From Phycisphaerales bacterium UBA2402 (GTDB taxonomy: Bacteria > Planctomycetota > Phycisphaerae > Phycisphaerales > UBA1924), in contig DDSA01000081.1 of the NCBI GenBank assembly GCA_002343715.1, positions 1 through 62,373 of the forward strand: a DNA stretch of 62,373 nucleotides, in the 5' to 3' direction. Position 1 is the stretch's first letter, and every line of letters starts with the position of its first letter. Below, one piece after another: positions 8,953 to 17,484 of this stretch. A program made the position numbers and the translations under genes. The notes under the pieces were generated by a model. The model made no database searches. It worked only from the letters and a program-made list of their open reading frames with translations, and was not told the origin of the DNA.

Positions 8953-8993
8953 TCGAACCGGAACTTGCCACTATATCCAGAAGGCCGGTTCGA
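8953..8993. repeat. 9+9 bp inverted repeat around a TATA-like core
   Basis: TCGAACCGG (8953-8961) and CCGGTTCGA (8985-8993) are perfect inverted copies separated by 23 bases that include CACTATATCC. The element lies between the divergent fibre gene (start 8843) and lamin-tail gene (start 9070). It could be an operator flanking a promoter core or a transcribed hairpin. Confidence 0.6.
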
Positions 8994-9069
8994 GCAGGAA
9001 CAAAGCACGATGATCAACTCGGCGGCCCGGTGCCTATGCTGGCGACGCCGCTCTCCGGAGTTCCAGCCC

Positions 9070-9885
9070 ATGATGCGTCATGCCTCTGCCGTTCTTCTTC
9101 TTTTTGTGTACGTGTCATTCACCTCGGGCTTTGCTCAGGAAGCCCCGCCCAAACGCATCGAGCCGATGCCGATGGCCCGTCCCCCGGCGGATATCGTCAT
9201 CACAGAGGTTCTCTTTCGTGTGCCGCGTGGGGATTCAGGCGATGCGAACGGCGACGGCCGCAGGAATGCCACGGGCGACGAGTTCATCGAGATCGCTAAT
9301 CTGGGCGAGAAGCCTGTCAACATCGGCGGATACCGGCTCATCGATTCAAACTCGTACGCCGGGCTGACGGACAAAGGGAAAAGACCCTTCAACGCATCGG
9401 AGATCAAGGCCGATGGAAAAGGAGTCTCATTCGTTTTTCCCGAACTCGAACTCGCCCCCGGGGAGGTCGTCGTGCTCTTCAACGGCTTCGAGGGGTTGCC
9501 TCCCGGCGACATCGGAACGTGGCAGAAAGCCGCTGCACCCAACCCGCGCTTTGGCACCGCGCGGGTCTTCGCGCTCCGGCCCGAAGATAAATTCGCGGCC
9601 CTGGGAGACAAGGGCGATTGGGTCATGCTCATCACCGACTCCGGCGAGATACTCGAGACCGTGCGCTGGGGATCGCCCGAAACTCAACCACCCGCGGACA
9701 GCGGGCACACCCGAGAGGCGCCGACGGAGCCGGCGGGCAGTGTCGCACGTCGCAACCGAACCAGCGGCTTCCAGGACCACGCCGAGTTGTACGGCGGTGC
9801 GCTCTTCAGCCCGGGCTCATTTGTTCCCAAGCCGTCCGACCCGGGCACGGCTGTGAGCAGGCCCCGCGAGCAGAACCCCAGGTAA
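9070..9885 (+). CDS. Secreted lamin-tail-domain protein
   Basis: 271 residues from the ATG at 9070 (GGAG at 9057-9060, spacing 9); a second ATG follows directly. The frame is open from 8746, but that part is antisense to the fibre gene. Signal peptide: SAVLLLFVYVSFTSGFAQ. The LTD-type beta-sandwich spans about residues 35-200: IVITEVLFRVP, DEFIEIANLGEKPVNIGGY, LAPGEVVVLF and GDWVMLITDSGEILE. Such domains are found in bacterial extracellular proteins, often with nucleases or hydrolases; here no catalytic domain is attached. The C-terminus is short and Pro-rich. It is divergent from the fibre gene and upstream of a dockerin protein. Specific role unknown. Confidence 0.75.
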   Translation: MMRHASAVLLLFVYVSFTSGFAQEAPPKRIEPMPMARPPADIVITEVLFRVPRGDSGDANGDGRRNATGDEFIEIANLGEKPVNIGGYRLIDSNSYAGLTDKGKRPFNASEIKADGKGVSFVFPELELAPGEVVVLFNGFEGLPPGDIGTWQKAAAPNPRFGTARVFALRPEDKFAALGDKGDWVMLITDSGEILETVRWGSPETQPPADSGHTREAPTEPAGSVARRNRTSGFQDHAELYGGALFSPGSFVPKPSDPGTAVSRPREQNPR

Positions 9886-9955
9886 GCACGCCCCTGCCTG
9901 CGGCCCGTCCCAAAATATCATCAGCGTTTGATGCAAGATCCGAACCCCTCACTCG

Positions 9956-10002
9956 CTTTCTGAACGCCGATCGGGAGTCGGCAACACACACTTTTCAGAA
10001 AG
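9956..10002 (+). promoter_or_regulatory. 5' leader hairpin overlapping the ribosome binding site
   Basis: CTTTCTGAA (9956-9964) pairs perfectly with TTCAGAAAG (9994-10002). A smaller stem GCCGA/TCGGC lies inside. The right arm covers the first bases of AAAGGGAG (10000-10006), the ribosome binding site of the gene starting at 10013. Pairing could lower translation initiation; this is an inference. Confidence 0.45.
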
Positions 10003-10012
10003 GGAGAATCGG

Positions 10013-11569
10013 ATGATGAACCGTACGACCGCTATCGCTCTGTGCTGTGGCCTGGCCGCGAGCCTTCTCGCCTCCGCGCAGCCATTCAACAACGTGTATG
10101 GACTCAATGGGGATGAGACCGCCTACGGCATCGCGGAAACCCGTGATGGCGGCACTGTCACCGTCGGCACCATCCGCGATGCGTCCACCGCCGCCCCGCC
10201 CGACATCCTCGTCGTGAAGTACGATCCCGCGGGGAACATCGTGTGGTCGTCCCGCTTCGGGGGGCCTGGAAATGACATCGGCTGGAGCATCCAGCAGACC
10301 ACCGACGGCGGCTACATCATCGGTGCCGAGACCGACAGCCAAGGCCCGCTCACCAACCTCGCGCTGCTCCGCCTCGACCCCGTGGGCGGATACATGTGGT
10401 CGTGGGTTTATGAAGGTGATACATCGCTCGAGGATCTCGTTCTGACCGACGGTGTGGGCGTCGGCGTCCGCCAGACTCAGCAGGGGACGTACGTCCTCAC
10501 CGGCCGCAAGCGGCAGAGCGATACGAACCAGATGGGCGTGCTGATCCACGCCGCACCGGCGGGCAATCCGATCTGGAACTTTCGTTACGGCGATGCACGT
10601 GTTCAGGAGCGGACCCGGCTGACGTTCACCGATGTGAAGGTCGACCGTGAAAACACGTTTTACGTTTCAGGAACCGAGATCGTTCAACCCGCGGTCGGCG
10701 GCCCGAGCAACACCAACCCGGTCATGTTCAGGATCAACGGAGCGGGCGGCGTGATCTTTGCACGTGAGTACATCACCGCCATCCCGAACATCGCCACGCC
10801 CGAAACAGGCACGGGCGACGGGCTTGATATCTTCCGCGACGGCACGATCGTCATGGATGGTCGATCCGACCTTGCCACGACGGGCACGACCAACATCCAC
10901 GCGATCCGCACCGACCCGGCCGGCATTCCGCTGTGGTACAGAACCTACCTGCGCTACAACTCTTCCTACCGCACCTGCCGCGAAGATTTTGATGGACGAG
11001 TGGCGATGGCGGGCCAGTTCGGACCACCGAACTCGACCGATGCGCTGCTGCTGGTGGCCGATCTGGGTACGGGCATGCCACTGTTCGCCCGGGGGTACAA
11101 CTTCCTGCCCGATGCGCTCGGCATGGTTCCGACACGGTTGATCGACGGGTACGCGCTCACCGGGCCGGTCAACCTTCCCGCCTCAACCGGCTACGGGATG
11201 CGTGACATCGAGCAGATCCGCACGGGCCCCGCCGGGTTCGTCGGGTGTCTGGACTGGCCTCTCGATCCTCAGCAGACACAAGTCGCGATGAGTGCCCCTC
11301 AGTTCCCAACGTTTGTTCAGAGCCAGGTCGGGACGTTCTGGCAAGGTCAGTTCCGACGGGTGACCCTGCGTGAAGCCGAACTCTGCCGCCCTTGTCCACC
11401 GTGCGCGGCTGATTTCAACAACGATGGCGGCATCGACGGGGCGGACGTGAACGATTTCTTTGACGCCTGGGGAGCCGGGGTGCCCTGCGCCGATGTGAAC
11501 AACGACGGAGGCATCGACGGGGCGGATGTCCAGCACTTCTTTACCGTCTGGCAGAACGGCGGTTGCTGA
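10013..11569 (+). CDS. Secreted beta-propeller-like protein with GC-type dockerin repeat
   Basis: 518 residues. Signal peptide MNRTTAIALCCGLAASLLASAQ. Residues 25-450 consist of repeating units such as AYGIAETRDGGTVTVG, ILVVKYDPAGNIVWS and GWSIQQTTDGGYIIGAE, which fit a delta-60 or propeller-type fold. The C-terminal 55 residues hold two near-identical calcium-loop repeats (ADFNNDGGIDGADV and ADVNNDGGIDGADV) and end in GGC. This is the dockerin-like C-terminus of Phycisphaerae secreted proteins, presumed to anchor or sort them; the partner is unknown. GGGAG lies 7 bases before the ATG pair at 10013 and 10016. A strong terminator follows. Confidence 0.82.
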   Translation: MMNRTTAIALCCGLAASLLASAQPFNNVYGLNGDETAYGIAETRDGGTVTVGTIRDASTAAPPDILVVKYDPAGNIVWSSRFGGPGNDIGWSIQQTTDGGYIIGAETDSQGPLTNLALLRLDPVGGYMWSWVYEGDTSLEDLVLTDGVGVGVRQTQQGTYVLTGRKRQSDTNQMGVLIHAAPAGNPIWNFRYGDARVQERTRLTFTDVKVDRENTFYVSGTEIVQPAVGGPSNTNPVMFRINGAGGVIFAREYITAIPNIATPETGTGDGLDIFRDGTIVMDGRSDLATTGTTNIHAIRTDPAGIPLWYRTYLRYNSSYRTCREDFDGRVAMAGQFGPPNSTDALLLVADLGTGMPLFARGYNFLPDALGMVPTRLIDGYALTGPVNLPASTGYGMRDIEQIRTGPAGFVGCLDWPLDPQQTQVAMSAPQFPTFVQSQVGTFWQGQFRRVTLREAELCRPCPPCAADFNNDGGIDGADVNDFFDAWGAGVPCADVNNDGGIDGADVQHFFTVWQNGGC

Positions 11570-11609
11570 CCCGGATTCCTCTGAATCGCACACTTCCTTC
11601 AGATCACCC

Positions 11610-11638
11610 AAGCCCGACCGTTCGAGGTCGGGCTTTTT
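11610..11638 (+). terminator. Rho-independent terminator after the dockerin gene
   Basis: AAGCCCGACC (11610-11619), 6-base loop, GGTCGGGCTT (11626-11635), then T to 11638. Perfect 10-bp stem 40 bases after the stop at 11569. Confidence 0.92.
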
Positions 11639-11877
11639 ACATGTATATCTCCGTTACACGGCATCGTGCTCCCGGAACAATGGACCAACTGCAAGGTACA
11701 TCGAAAAACACCGTACCGGGGGGGCCGCTGGAGTGTTGGTGATTCACTGCCAACGGCCCGTCAGTGCCCCCCACTCCTACACTTGGCCCCGACGAAACGC
11801 CGATGCCGGTGTTTCCGAACAAGACCACACGTGGGCCGAACAGACCGCCCGCATCCCCTGACCCCAAGGAACTTTGA
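11639..11877. other. Intergenic region with no gene seen
   Basis: The only gap above 300 bases in the window, together with the terminator before it. Short frames here have no ribosome binding site or recognisable product. TACACT at 11777-11782 could be a -10 box for the next gene, giving a leader of about 90 bases, but no matching -35 is seen. AAGGA before 11878 is a normal ribosome binding site. No riboswitch fold was recognised. Confidence 0.4.
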
Positions 11878-13671
11878 ATGACCTGCAAAACCGGCTCTCG
11901 TCTCATCACTTCGGCTTCGCTGCTCGCCATGCTGGCCGGTCTCAACCCGGCGCTCGCGGTCCCGCCGGCCGCGCTCGACCGGGTTCCTGACAACGCCCCG
12001 GTGGTCGTCGCTCTCCGCTCGATGCAGGCGGCCACGGAAAAGGTGAATAAGTTCAGCGAGTCGATGGGCATTCCGCGGCCCGAGGGAGACAACCCGATCG
12101 CCATGGCGCAGAAGATGCTCGGCACGCCGGGCCTCAACGCGGGCGGCTCGATGGCCGTTGCGATCGTGCCCGGCCCGGATGGCAAGGTCATCATGGGTGA
12201 GGATGCCGGCGATAAAACCACCGGAGTGGTCATTGTTCCCGTGAGCGATTACGCCGCGTTTGTCAAAGCCATGGGGGCTGAGAAATCCGACGGCGTGACC
12301 AGCGTGAATATCGACGGCAAACCCGGATTCATCAAAGACCTCCAGGGCGGCTTTGCGGCCATCACCGTCGTTCCGGGGCTTCTTGACAAGTTCGACGGAG
12401 CCGCGGGCAAAGGCCCCAAGCACGCCGCGATGCTGGGAAAGAACGGCGGGGGAATCGCCGACACCGCCGATGTGCTCATCATCGCCAATGTCGCGCACCT
12501 TCAGGACCAACTGAAGGACGGCCGCACCCGCATGAAGGATCAGATGGAGCAGGCCACGATGATGCTGGGCGATCAGGCCGCGGGCATCGGGGGCAGCCTC
12601 GCCCTTCTGGACACGGTCATGGGCACCTTTGCCAAGGACGCGACCTGCGGGGTACTCGGATTGACCTTGAACGAGTCGGGCATCACCGCGGATCTCGGCA
12701 CGCAGTTCAAGGAAGGCACCGAGCCCGCTGGCTTCTTCTCCTCCACGGGAAACGCGGGCGGTCTGATAGCGCGTATCCCGAATCTCCCCTTCTACTTCGC
12801 GGGAGCGATCGACACCTCATCCCCGGGATTGCGGCAGATCTTCAAGAACATCGCCAAGGCTCAGACTCCGCAAGCCGGGGATGGCGCCTCGCCCATGTCC
12901 TTCCTCGCCAATATCGATAAACTCGGCGGTTTCAGCGGGATCCTGGGCGCTTCGCCCAACGCGCTCAGCGGCGGCGGGTTGTTCGTGAACACTTCCACAT
13001 TCGTGGCGACCTCAGATCCCGCGGGTTACACCGCCCTGCTCGCCGAGCAGATCAAGGCCGCCAACGGCAGGAAGGAAGGCCCCGTCACGACGAAGTCCAC
13101 GTACAAAGCCGGGGCCGCCGAGGTTTCCGGCATCAAGGTTGATTCCTGGAGCATGACCATGGACATCGACCAGAACGACCCCACCGCGATGCAGGCGCAG
13201 ATGATGTCCTCGATGCTCTTCGGCATGGGTGAGTTCGGGGGCATGAACGCGCCAGTCGATGGAGGCGTGGTCAGCACGTACAGCATGAACACCCCCCTGC
13301 TCACCAGCGCCATCGAGGCCGCCAAAACGGGCACCGGACTCGCCAGCGCCTCCGACATCAAGGAAGCCGCTTCCCGTCTGCCGGCGGATCGTTCGCTGGA
13401 GTTGCATATCGGTGTCAAACCACTCATGGACGCGGCCCTGGGACTTGCGGCGATGTTCGGCGGTGGGCCGGATGTCACACTTCCCGAGAAAATCTCACCG
13501 ATCTCGATCGGCGCTTCCACCACGAACGGCGGCATGGTCCTTCGTGTCGTGCTGCCGATGGACACGATGAAGGCCTTCGGCGACATCGCCAAACAGATGA
13601 ACGAAGGCGGGGATGACGACATGGACGACCCGGCCCCGGCGCAGGACGGCGGAAAGCCGCCCCGTTTCTAA
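11878..13671 (+). CDS. Large secreted protein, function unknown
   Basis: 597 residues. Signal peptide LITSASLLAMLAGLNPALA, cleavage about residue 27. No catalytic motif or known domain was recognised. The sequence is Ala/Gly/Met-rich with alternating short beta-like and helical segments. PAALDRVPDNAPVVVALRS at the mature N-terminus resembles planctomycete secreted proteins that begin a DUF3352-like fold, but this is a loose resemblance. The C-terminus is acidic then Pro-rich (DDDMDDPAPA). AAGGA lies 7 bases before the ATG. It stands alone between two terminators, so it is probably monocistronic, and the clean signals suggest an expressed envelope or periplasmic protein. Confidence 0.7.
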   Translation: MTCKTGSRLITSASLLAMLAGLNPALAVPPAALDRVPDNAPVVVALRSMQAATEKVNKFSESMGIPRPEGDNPIAMAQKMLGTPGLNAGGSMAVAIVPGPDGKVIMGEDAGDKTTGVVIVPVSDYAAFVKAMGAEKSDGVTSVNIDGKPGFIKDLQGGFAAITVVPGLLDKFDGAAGKGPKHAAMLGKNGGGIADTADVLIIANVAHLQDQLKDGRTRMKDQMEQATMMLGDQAAGIGGSLALLDTVMGTFAKDATCGVLGLTLNESGITADLGTQFKEGTEPAGFFSSTGNAGGLIARIPNLPFYFAGAIDTSSPGLRQIFKNIAKAQTPQAGDGASPMSFLANIDKLGGFSGILGASPNALSGGGLFVNTSTFVATSDPAGYTALLAEQIKAANGRKEGPVTTKSTYKAGAAEVSGIKVDSWSMTMDIDQNDPTAMQAQMMSSMLFGMGEFGGMNAPVDGGVVSTYSMNTPLLTSAIEAAKTGTGLASASDIKEAASRLPADRSLELHIGVKPLMDAALGLAAMFGGGPDVTLPEKISPISIGASTTNGGMVLRVVLPMDTMKAFGDIAKQMNEGGDDDMDDPAPAQDGGKPPRF

Positions 13672-13695
13672 CGCCGGCGATCGAAAAGCGACAAG

Positions 13696-13721
13696 CCCGC
13701 GCCCCTCGGCGCGGGTTTTTT
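13696..13721 (+). terminator. Rho-independent terminator
   Basis: CCCGCGCC (13696-13703), loop CCTC, GGCGCGGG (13708-13715), then six T. It follows the secreted-protein stop at 13671 and ends 20 bases before folP, insulating it. Confidence 0.92.
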
Positions 13722-13729
13722 GATGCGAG

Positions 13730-13735
13730 TAGACT
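13730..13735 (+). promoter_or_regulatory. Candidate -10 box (TAGACT) for leaderless folP
   Basis: TAGACT ends 6 bases before the GTG at 13742, there is no Shine-Dalgarno sequence, and a terminator lies immediately upstream, so a promoter must lie in this short gap. Confidence 0.45.
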
Positions 13736-13741
13736 TCGGCA

Positions 13742-14638
13742 GTGAAACACTGGCGGCTTGCCAACTCCCGCGCTCTCACGCTCGATCGGCCCCGCCTGCT
13801 GGGCATCCTGAACGTCACGCACGATAGTTTCTCCGATGGTGGTCTGTACGCCGACCCCGGCGCAGCGTGTGCCGCGGCGGAGCGGATGGTCGACGAGGGT
13901 GCCGACGCGATCGACATCGGGGGCGAATCCACGAGGCCCGGGGCTTCGCGCATCAGCGCGGCGGAGCAGTGCCGCCGCGTGATTCCCGTGATACGTTCGA
14001 TCCGGGCTCTCGCCGGCCCCGCCGCGAACATCCCCATTAGTATCGACACCACGCTGGCCGCTGTAGCCCGCGCGGCGCTCGATGCCGGCGCGGACGCCGT
14101 TAATGATGTGTCCGGCGGCACAGAGGACTCGGCGCTCGTCGAACTCGTGGCCCGCACCGGCGCGGGGCTGATCCTCATGCACCGGGAACGCCCCCCCGAG
14201 TCCGACATTTACTCCGACCGCTATTCCGAGGCGCTCGTGGAAGGGGACATCGTGGCCCACGTCATCGCCTCGTTACGAGATCATCTTGTGCCCCTTGCCA
14301 CACGAGCCGGTGTGGCGACCGAGCAATTGATGATCGACCCGGGGCTGGGGTTCGGGAAGACCGTATCTCAGAATGTGGAACTGATCGCCCGCTCCGCGGA
14401 AATCGCCGATGCCGTGGCCTTGCCTTTGGTGAGCGGACTCTCCCGCAAGAGTTTCGTGGGGCGCATCGGGCTGAAGCGAGATTCCGAGCCGGGCGAACGG
14501 CTGCCGTCCACCCTCACCTTGAGCCTGGCGCATCGGGCTTCGGGCGCGAGCGTATTTCGGGTGCATGATGTGGCGGCCCATGCTCAGGCATTCGCAGCGG
14601 CGGAGCGCATCGCCGCCGTCCGAAGTGGTGCTTCGTAG
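13742..14638 (+). CDS. folP: Dihydropteroate synthase
   Basis: 298 residues. It condenses para-aminobenzoate with dihydropterin pyrophosphate in folate synthesis; this enzyme is the sulfonamide target. Pterin-barrel signatures in order: GILNVTHDSFSDGG (about 21-34), DIGGESTRPGA (about 59-69), SIDT, VNDVSGG, LMH, DPGLGFGKT, SGLSRKSFVGR and RVHDV near the end. His replaces the usual Pro in NVTPDSF, a loop position close to substrate. GTG start without a ribosome binding site; a TANNNT box 6 bases upstream suggests leaderless expression. No folK or glmM neighbour. Folate metabolism returns at folD (30426). Confidence 0.93.
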   Translation: MKHWRLANSRALTLDRPRLLGILNVTHDSFSDGGLYADPGAACAAAERMVDEGADAIDIGGESTRPGASRISAAEQCRRVIPVIRSIRALAGPAANIPISIDTTLAAVARAALDAGADAVNDVSGGTEDSALVELVARTGAGLILMHRERPPESDIYSDRYSEALVEGDIVAHVIASLRDHLVPLATRAGVATEQLMIDPGLGFGKTVSQNVELIARSAEIADAVALPLVSGLSRKSFVGRIGLKRDSEPGERLPSTLTLSLAHRASGASVFRVHDVAAHAQAFAAAERIAAVRSGAS

Positions 14639-14754
14639 CGGTACGCTCCATCGATACTCAACAACTGAAGGGGCGCCCGTTGCGTACTATCAGTATTCAG
14701 TTTCGCAATCCCCGCATCGGGTTATGCCGATGCTTCCACCGAAGGATCCAAGCC

Positions 14755-15090
14755 ATGGCCAACGCACACGTCAAAGAGTTCACCGACAGCAACTTCGATG
14801 CTGAAGTGATCGCGTCAGACCAGCCCGTGCTCGTTGATTTCTGGGCCGAGTGGTGCATGCCCTGCCGCAACCTCGCACCGGTTGTTGAGGCTGTCGCCGA
14901 GGAGTTCGCCGGCAAGGGCAAGGTCGGCAAAGTTGATATCGACAACAACCGTGCGGTGGCCATGAAGTACGGCATCACGGCCATCCCGACCATCATCATT
15001 TTCAAAGGTGGGCAGGTGGCCAAGAAGTTTGTCGGATTCAAGAAGAAGGAAGAACTCGCGGCCGCGTTGATCGAGGCCGCTTCAAAGTAA
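14755..15090 (+). CDS. trxA: Thioredoxin with CMPC active site
   Basis: 111 residues from the ATG at 14755 (GAAGGA 8 bases upstream); the open frame reaches 14680 but the extra 25 residues are basic and unlike thioredoxin. Classic fold: VKEFTDSNFD, then VLVDFWAEWCMPCRN with Cys34 and Cys37, VDIDNN, and cis-Pro in AIPTIIIF. Most thioredoxins carry WCGPC; Met in the second variable position should alter redox potential or partner choice. It is a cytoplasmic disulfide reductase that would be reduced by thioredoxin reductase, which is not in the window. Full length, with normal composition. Confidence 0.94.
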   Translation: MANAHVKEFTDSNFDAEVIASDQPVLVDFWAEWCMPCRNLAPVVEAVAEEFAGKGKVGKVDIDNNRAVAMKYGITAIPTIIIFKGGQVAKKFVGFKKKEELAAALIEAASK

Positions 15091-15150
15091 CCCACCCCGT
15101 ACACCGCACGATCAGCGAAAGTGCCGGTGGCAGTGTACAGCCCCATCGTT

Positions 15151-15156
15151 TACTAT
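15151..15156 (+). promoter_or_regulatory. Candidate -10 box (TACTAT) for a leaderless gene
   Basis: TACTAT ends 7 bases before the ATG at 15164 and no purine-rich ribosome binding site lies between. Transcription would begin at or next to the start codon. Confidence 0.45.
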
Positions 15157-15163
15157 CACTCCT

Positions 15164-16243
15164 ATGCCAACCGCCCCGTCCGCCGTGCCGGGTTCAGCCG
15201 CGTTGCCTGATCGTTTCGCGGGTCGAAAGATCCGCTGCGGTGTCGTCGGCGTGGGTCGGATGGGTCAGCACCACGCCCGGGTGTATGCCAATCTGCCCGG
15301 GTGCGAGCTCGTCGGGGTGGTCGATGCCGAGCCGGAGCGCCGGGGACAGATCGCGGACAAGTTCGAGACCACGGCGTACGAGCGCGTGGACCAGTTGCTC
15401 GATGCCGGGGTCGATGCCGTGTCCGTCGCCGTTCCCACGACCGCTCACCGAGCGGCGGCGGAGCCACTGTTGAAAGCGGGCGTGGCCTGCCTGATCGAGA
15501 AGCCGCTCGCGGGGGATGTCGAGACCGCCAAGGCGATCAAGGACCTCGCGGAATCCACCGGCACGGTCCTGATGGTCGGGCACATCGAGCGGTTCAATCC
15601 CGTGATGCGGGCGATGCAGAAGGCCGCCGCGACCGGCCAGCCGATCATCCCCCGGTTCATGCAGGTCGTGCGGGTCAGCCCGATGACCTTCCGTTCGGTG
15701 GATGTGGGCGTCGTCCTCGACATGATGATCCACGACATCGACGTGGTCCTGATGATGATGGGCGGGCGCGAGCCTGACTTCATCCGGGCCGCGGGCGTGG
15801 CGGTCATCACCGAACACGAGGACCTCTGCAACGCCTGGCTCGAGTTCAACACGCAGAACGGACGGTGCGTGGCGAACATCACCGCCAGCCGCCTGGCCCT
15901 CAAGACCGAGCGCGTCACACGCATCACCGGCGAGAACGCGTACATCAAGATCGATTACGCGGCGAAGAAGGGGAACATGATCCGCCGCATCGCCAACGAG
16001 ATCCAGATGCGCGAAGTGCGTGAGCAGATCAAGATGGGCGCGGACCTCACGAACCTCAAGTGGGGCGAGTTGGTGAATATCGAAGAGCTCATCGTCGACG
16101 ACGCCGAGCCGATCGTTGCCGAGTTGGAGGCGTTCCTCCACGCCGTCCGCACCGGCGAGCGCCCCGCCATCGACGCCGAGGCCGGCTTTGCCAACGTCCG
16201 CACCGCGCAGCGCATCGTCGAGGCCATCAAACGCGCGATGTGA
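15164..16243 (+). CDS. Gfo/Idh/MocA-family oxidoreductase
   Basis: 359 residues. N-terminal NAD(P)-binding Rossmann fold with GVVGVGRMGQHHARVY (about 26-41) and the family Lys in CLIEKPLAGD. The C-terminal alpha/beta domain contains VLDMMIHDIDVVL, whose His is the usual catalytic His. The VGHIERFNP segment is typical of the subgroup that includes UDP-sugar 3-dehydrogenases (GnnA-type), which make amino sugars for lipid A. That would fit a diderm envelope, but no lpx gene is adjacent, so the substrate is open. No ribosome binding site; TACTAT lies 7 bases upstream. Convergent with the porin gene, 21 bases away, with no terminator between. Confidence 0.85.
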   Translation: MPTAPSAVPGSAALPDRFAGRKIRCGVVGVGRMGQHHARVYANLPGCELVGVVDAEPERRGQIADKFETTAYERVDQLLDAGVDAVSVAVPTTAHRAAAEPLLKAGVACLIEKPLAGDVETAKAIKDLAESTGTVLMVGHIERFNPVMRAMQKAAATGQPIIPRFMQVVRVSPMTFRSVDVGVVLDMMIHDIDVVLMMMGGREPDFIRAAGVAVITEHEDLCNAWLEFNTQNGRCVANITASRLALKTERVTRITGENAYIKIDYAAKKGNMIRRIANEIQMREVREQIKMGADLTNLKWGELVNIEELIVDDAEPIVAELEAFLHAVRTGERPAIDAEAGFANVRTAQRIVEAIKRAM

Positions 16244-16264
16244 GCCGCGGAACGCCGGCGGCGG

Positions 16265-17455
16265 TCAGAACACCACCTGCACCTGGAACTGGATGCCCCA
16301 CTGTCCATCGACATCGCTCGGCAGCAAGTCGAGGTTCTGCTGCGCCCCAAGCAGGCTGTTCGCCTGCGGGTCAAGGAACCACAGCGCATTCCCGGTGAGT
16401 TTGAACGTGTGACTGTGCGGGCTGATGTAGTAGTTGACGCCGGTAGTGACGGTGCGGAAGTTGCCATCGACACCGTCGCGGTCCTGGTTCGGCAGGATCA
16501 TGTCGAACCGGCCGAACGCCTCGATCTGATCCGTCAGAAAGTACCCGCCCTGCAGAATGAACCCCCAGTCGGTCCCCTCCTCCTCGATGGAAATGTCGTT
16601 GTAGACAAAGACCACCGAGGCGAAGGTGTTCCAGCCGTCGCCCTGCAGGCTCACATCCGCGGTGGAATACAGCAACGCGAAGTCCGAGTCCGTTCCTTCG
16701 GCCTGGGCACCGCTCTCCACTTCAACGCCGATCCCGAGCATGCACGCGAGCGGACTGCCACGGAACGATGTGTAGTCGTTGTAGCGGGACCAATCGTTCC
16801 CGATGATCTGCCATTCCCCGCGAGAGGAGAAGGCCCAATCGGCCTTTCGCGGTGAACTGAAAGACTCGTTCCCGGTGCGAAGGCCGTCGTTATACGATAA
16901 CCAGAATCTGAACTTCTCCCACTCCTTGCCGATCTCGATGCCCTGGGTCTTGTCGGCGTTGTAGAGCGCGTTTACCACGGACGAGTTGACCGCCAACTGC
17001 CGCTGCGCGGCGATCATGTCGTCGCGGAACAGGTTCAATGCAAACTGACCGAATCGCAGATTCCACCCGTCGGGCAGGTGCGCCGTGGCGAATGCGTGAT
17101 CGAGCGCCAGATCCCCGTTGCTCCCGAATGTCGCGCGCAGTCGGGTGCTCAGCCACTGCTCCGGCTTGGCGTCCATCTGAAGTCTCGTCCTGGCCACGTA
17201 AAAACCCCAGGTGTCTTCATCGCTTCCGTCGGGCGTGGTGTCGCGGTGGTTGTACTGCCAGCGGAACTGGGTGAAGCCGGTGAACTTCATGCGATCGGGG
17301 TTGGAAAAAACACTCTCACCCCGGGGGAGCTGCTGCGCGGCATCGCGGATCAGTTCCGACCCCGCGGCGAGACCGGCGATGTCATCCGCCGGGGCCACCG
17401 AAACGGGCAAGACCGCGAGGATCAAACACCTACTTGCTTGTGTGATGGGCTTCAT
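16265..17455 (-). CDS. Outer-membrane porin, OprP/OprO-like
   Basis: 396 residues. Signal peptide (CLILAVLPVSVAPAD). After about residue 50 the sequence alternates polar and hydrophobic residues as in a 16-strand barrel (FTGFTQFRWQYNH, WLSTRLRATFGSNGDLAL, NLRFGQFALNLFRDD) and it ends in Phe, the usual outer-membrane signal. The layout matches the phosphate-selective porin O/P family, but planctomycete members often serve other anions. It is the last gene of aspA-Dcu-porin, 29 bases after the transporter stop, so an outer-membrane route for C4-dicarboxylates or aspartate is the simplest inference. Start has weak ribosome binding. Confidence 0.78.
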   Translation of the reverse strand: MKPITQASRCLILAVLPVSVAPADDIAGLAAGSELIRDAAQQLPRGESVFSNPDRMKFTGFTQFRWQYNHRDTTPDGSDEDTWGFYVARTRLQMDAKPEQWLSTRLRATFGSNGDLALDHAFATAHLPDGWNLRFGQFALNLFRDDMIAAQRQLAVNSSVVNALYNADKTQGIEIGKEWEKFRFWLSYNDGLRTGNESFSSPRKADWAFSSRGEWQIIGNDWSRYNDYTSFRGSPLACMLGIGVEVESGAQAEGTDSDFALLYSTADVSLQGDGWNTFASVVFVYNDISIEEEGTDWGFILQGGYFLTDQIEAFGRFDMILPNQDRDGVDGNFRTVTTGVNYYISPHSHTFKLTGNALWFLDPQANSLLGAQQNLDLLPSDVDGQWGIQFQVQVVF

Positions 17456-17484
17456 GTGGTATCGAGTTCAGGTGCACCCGCGTC

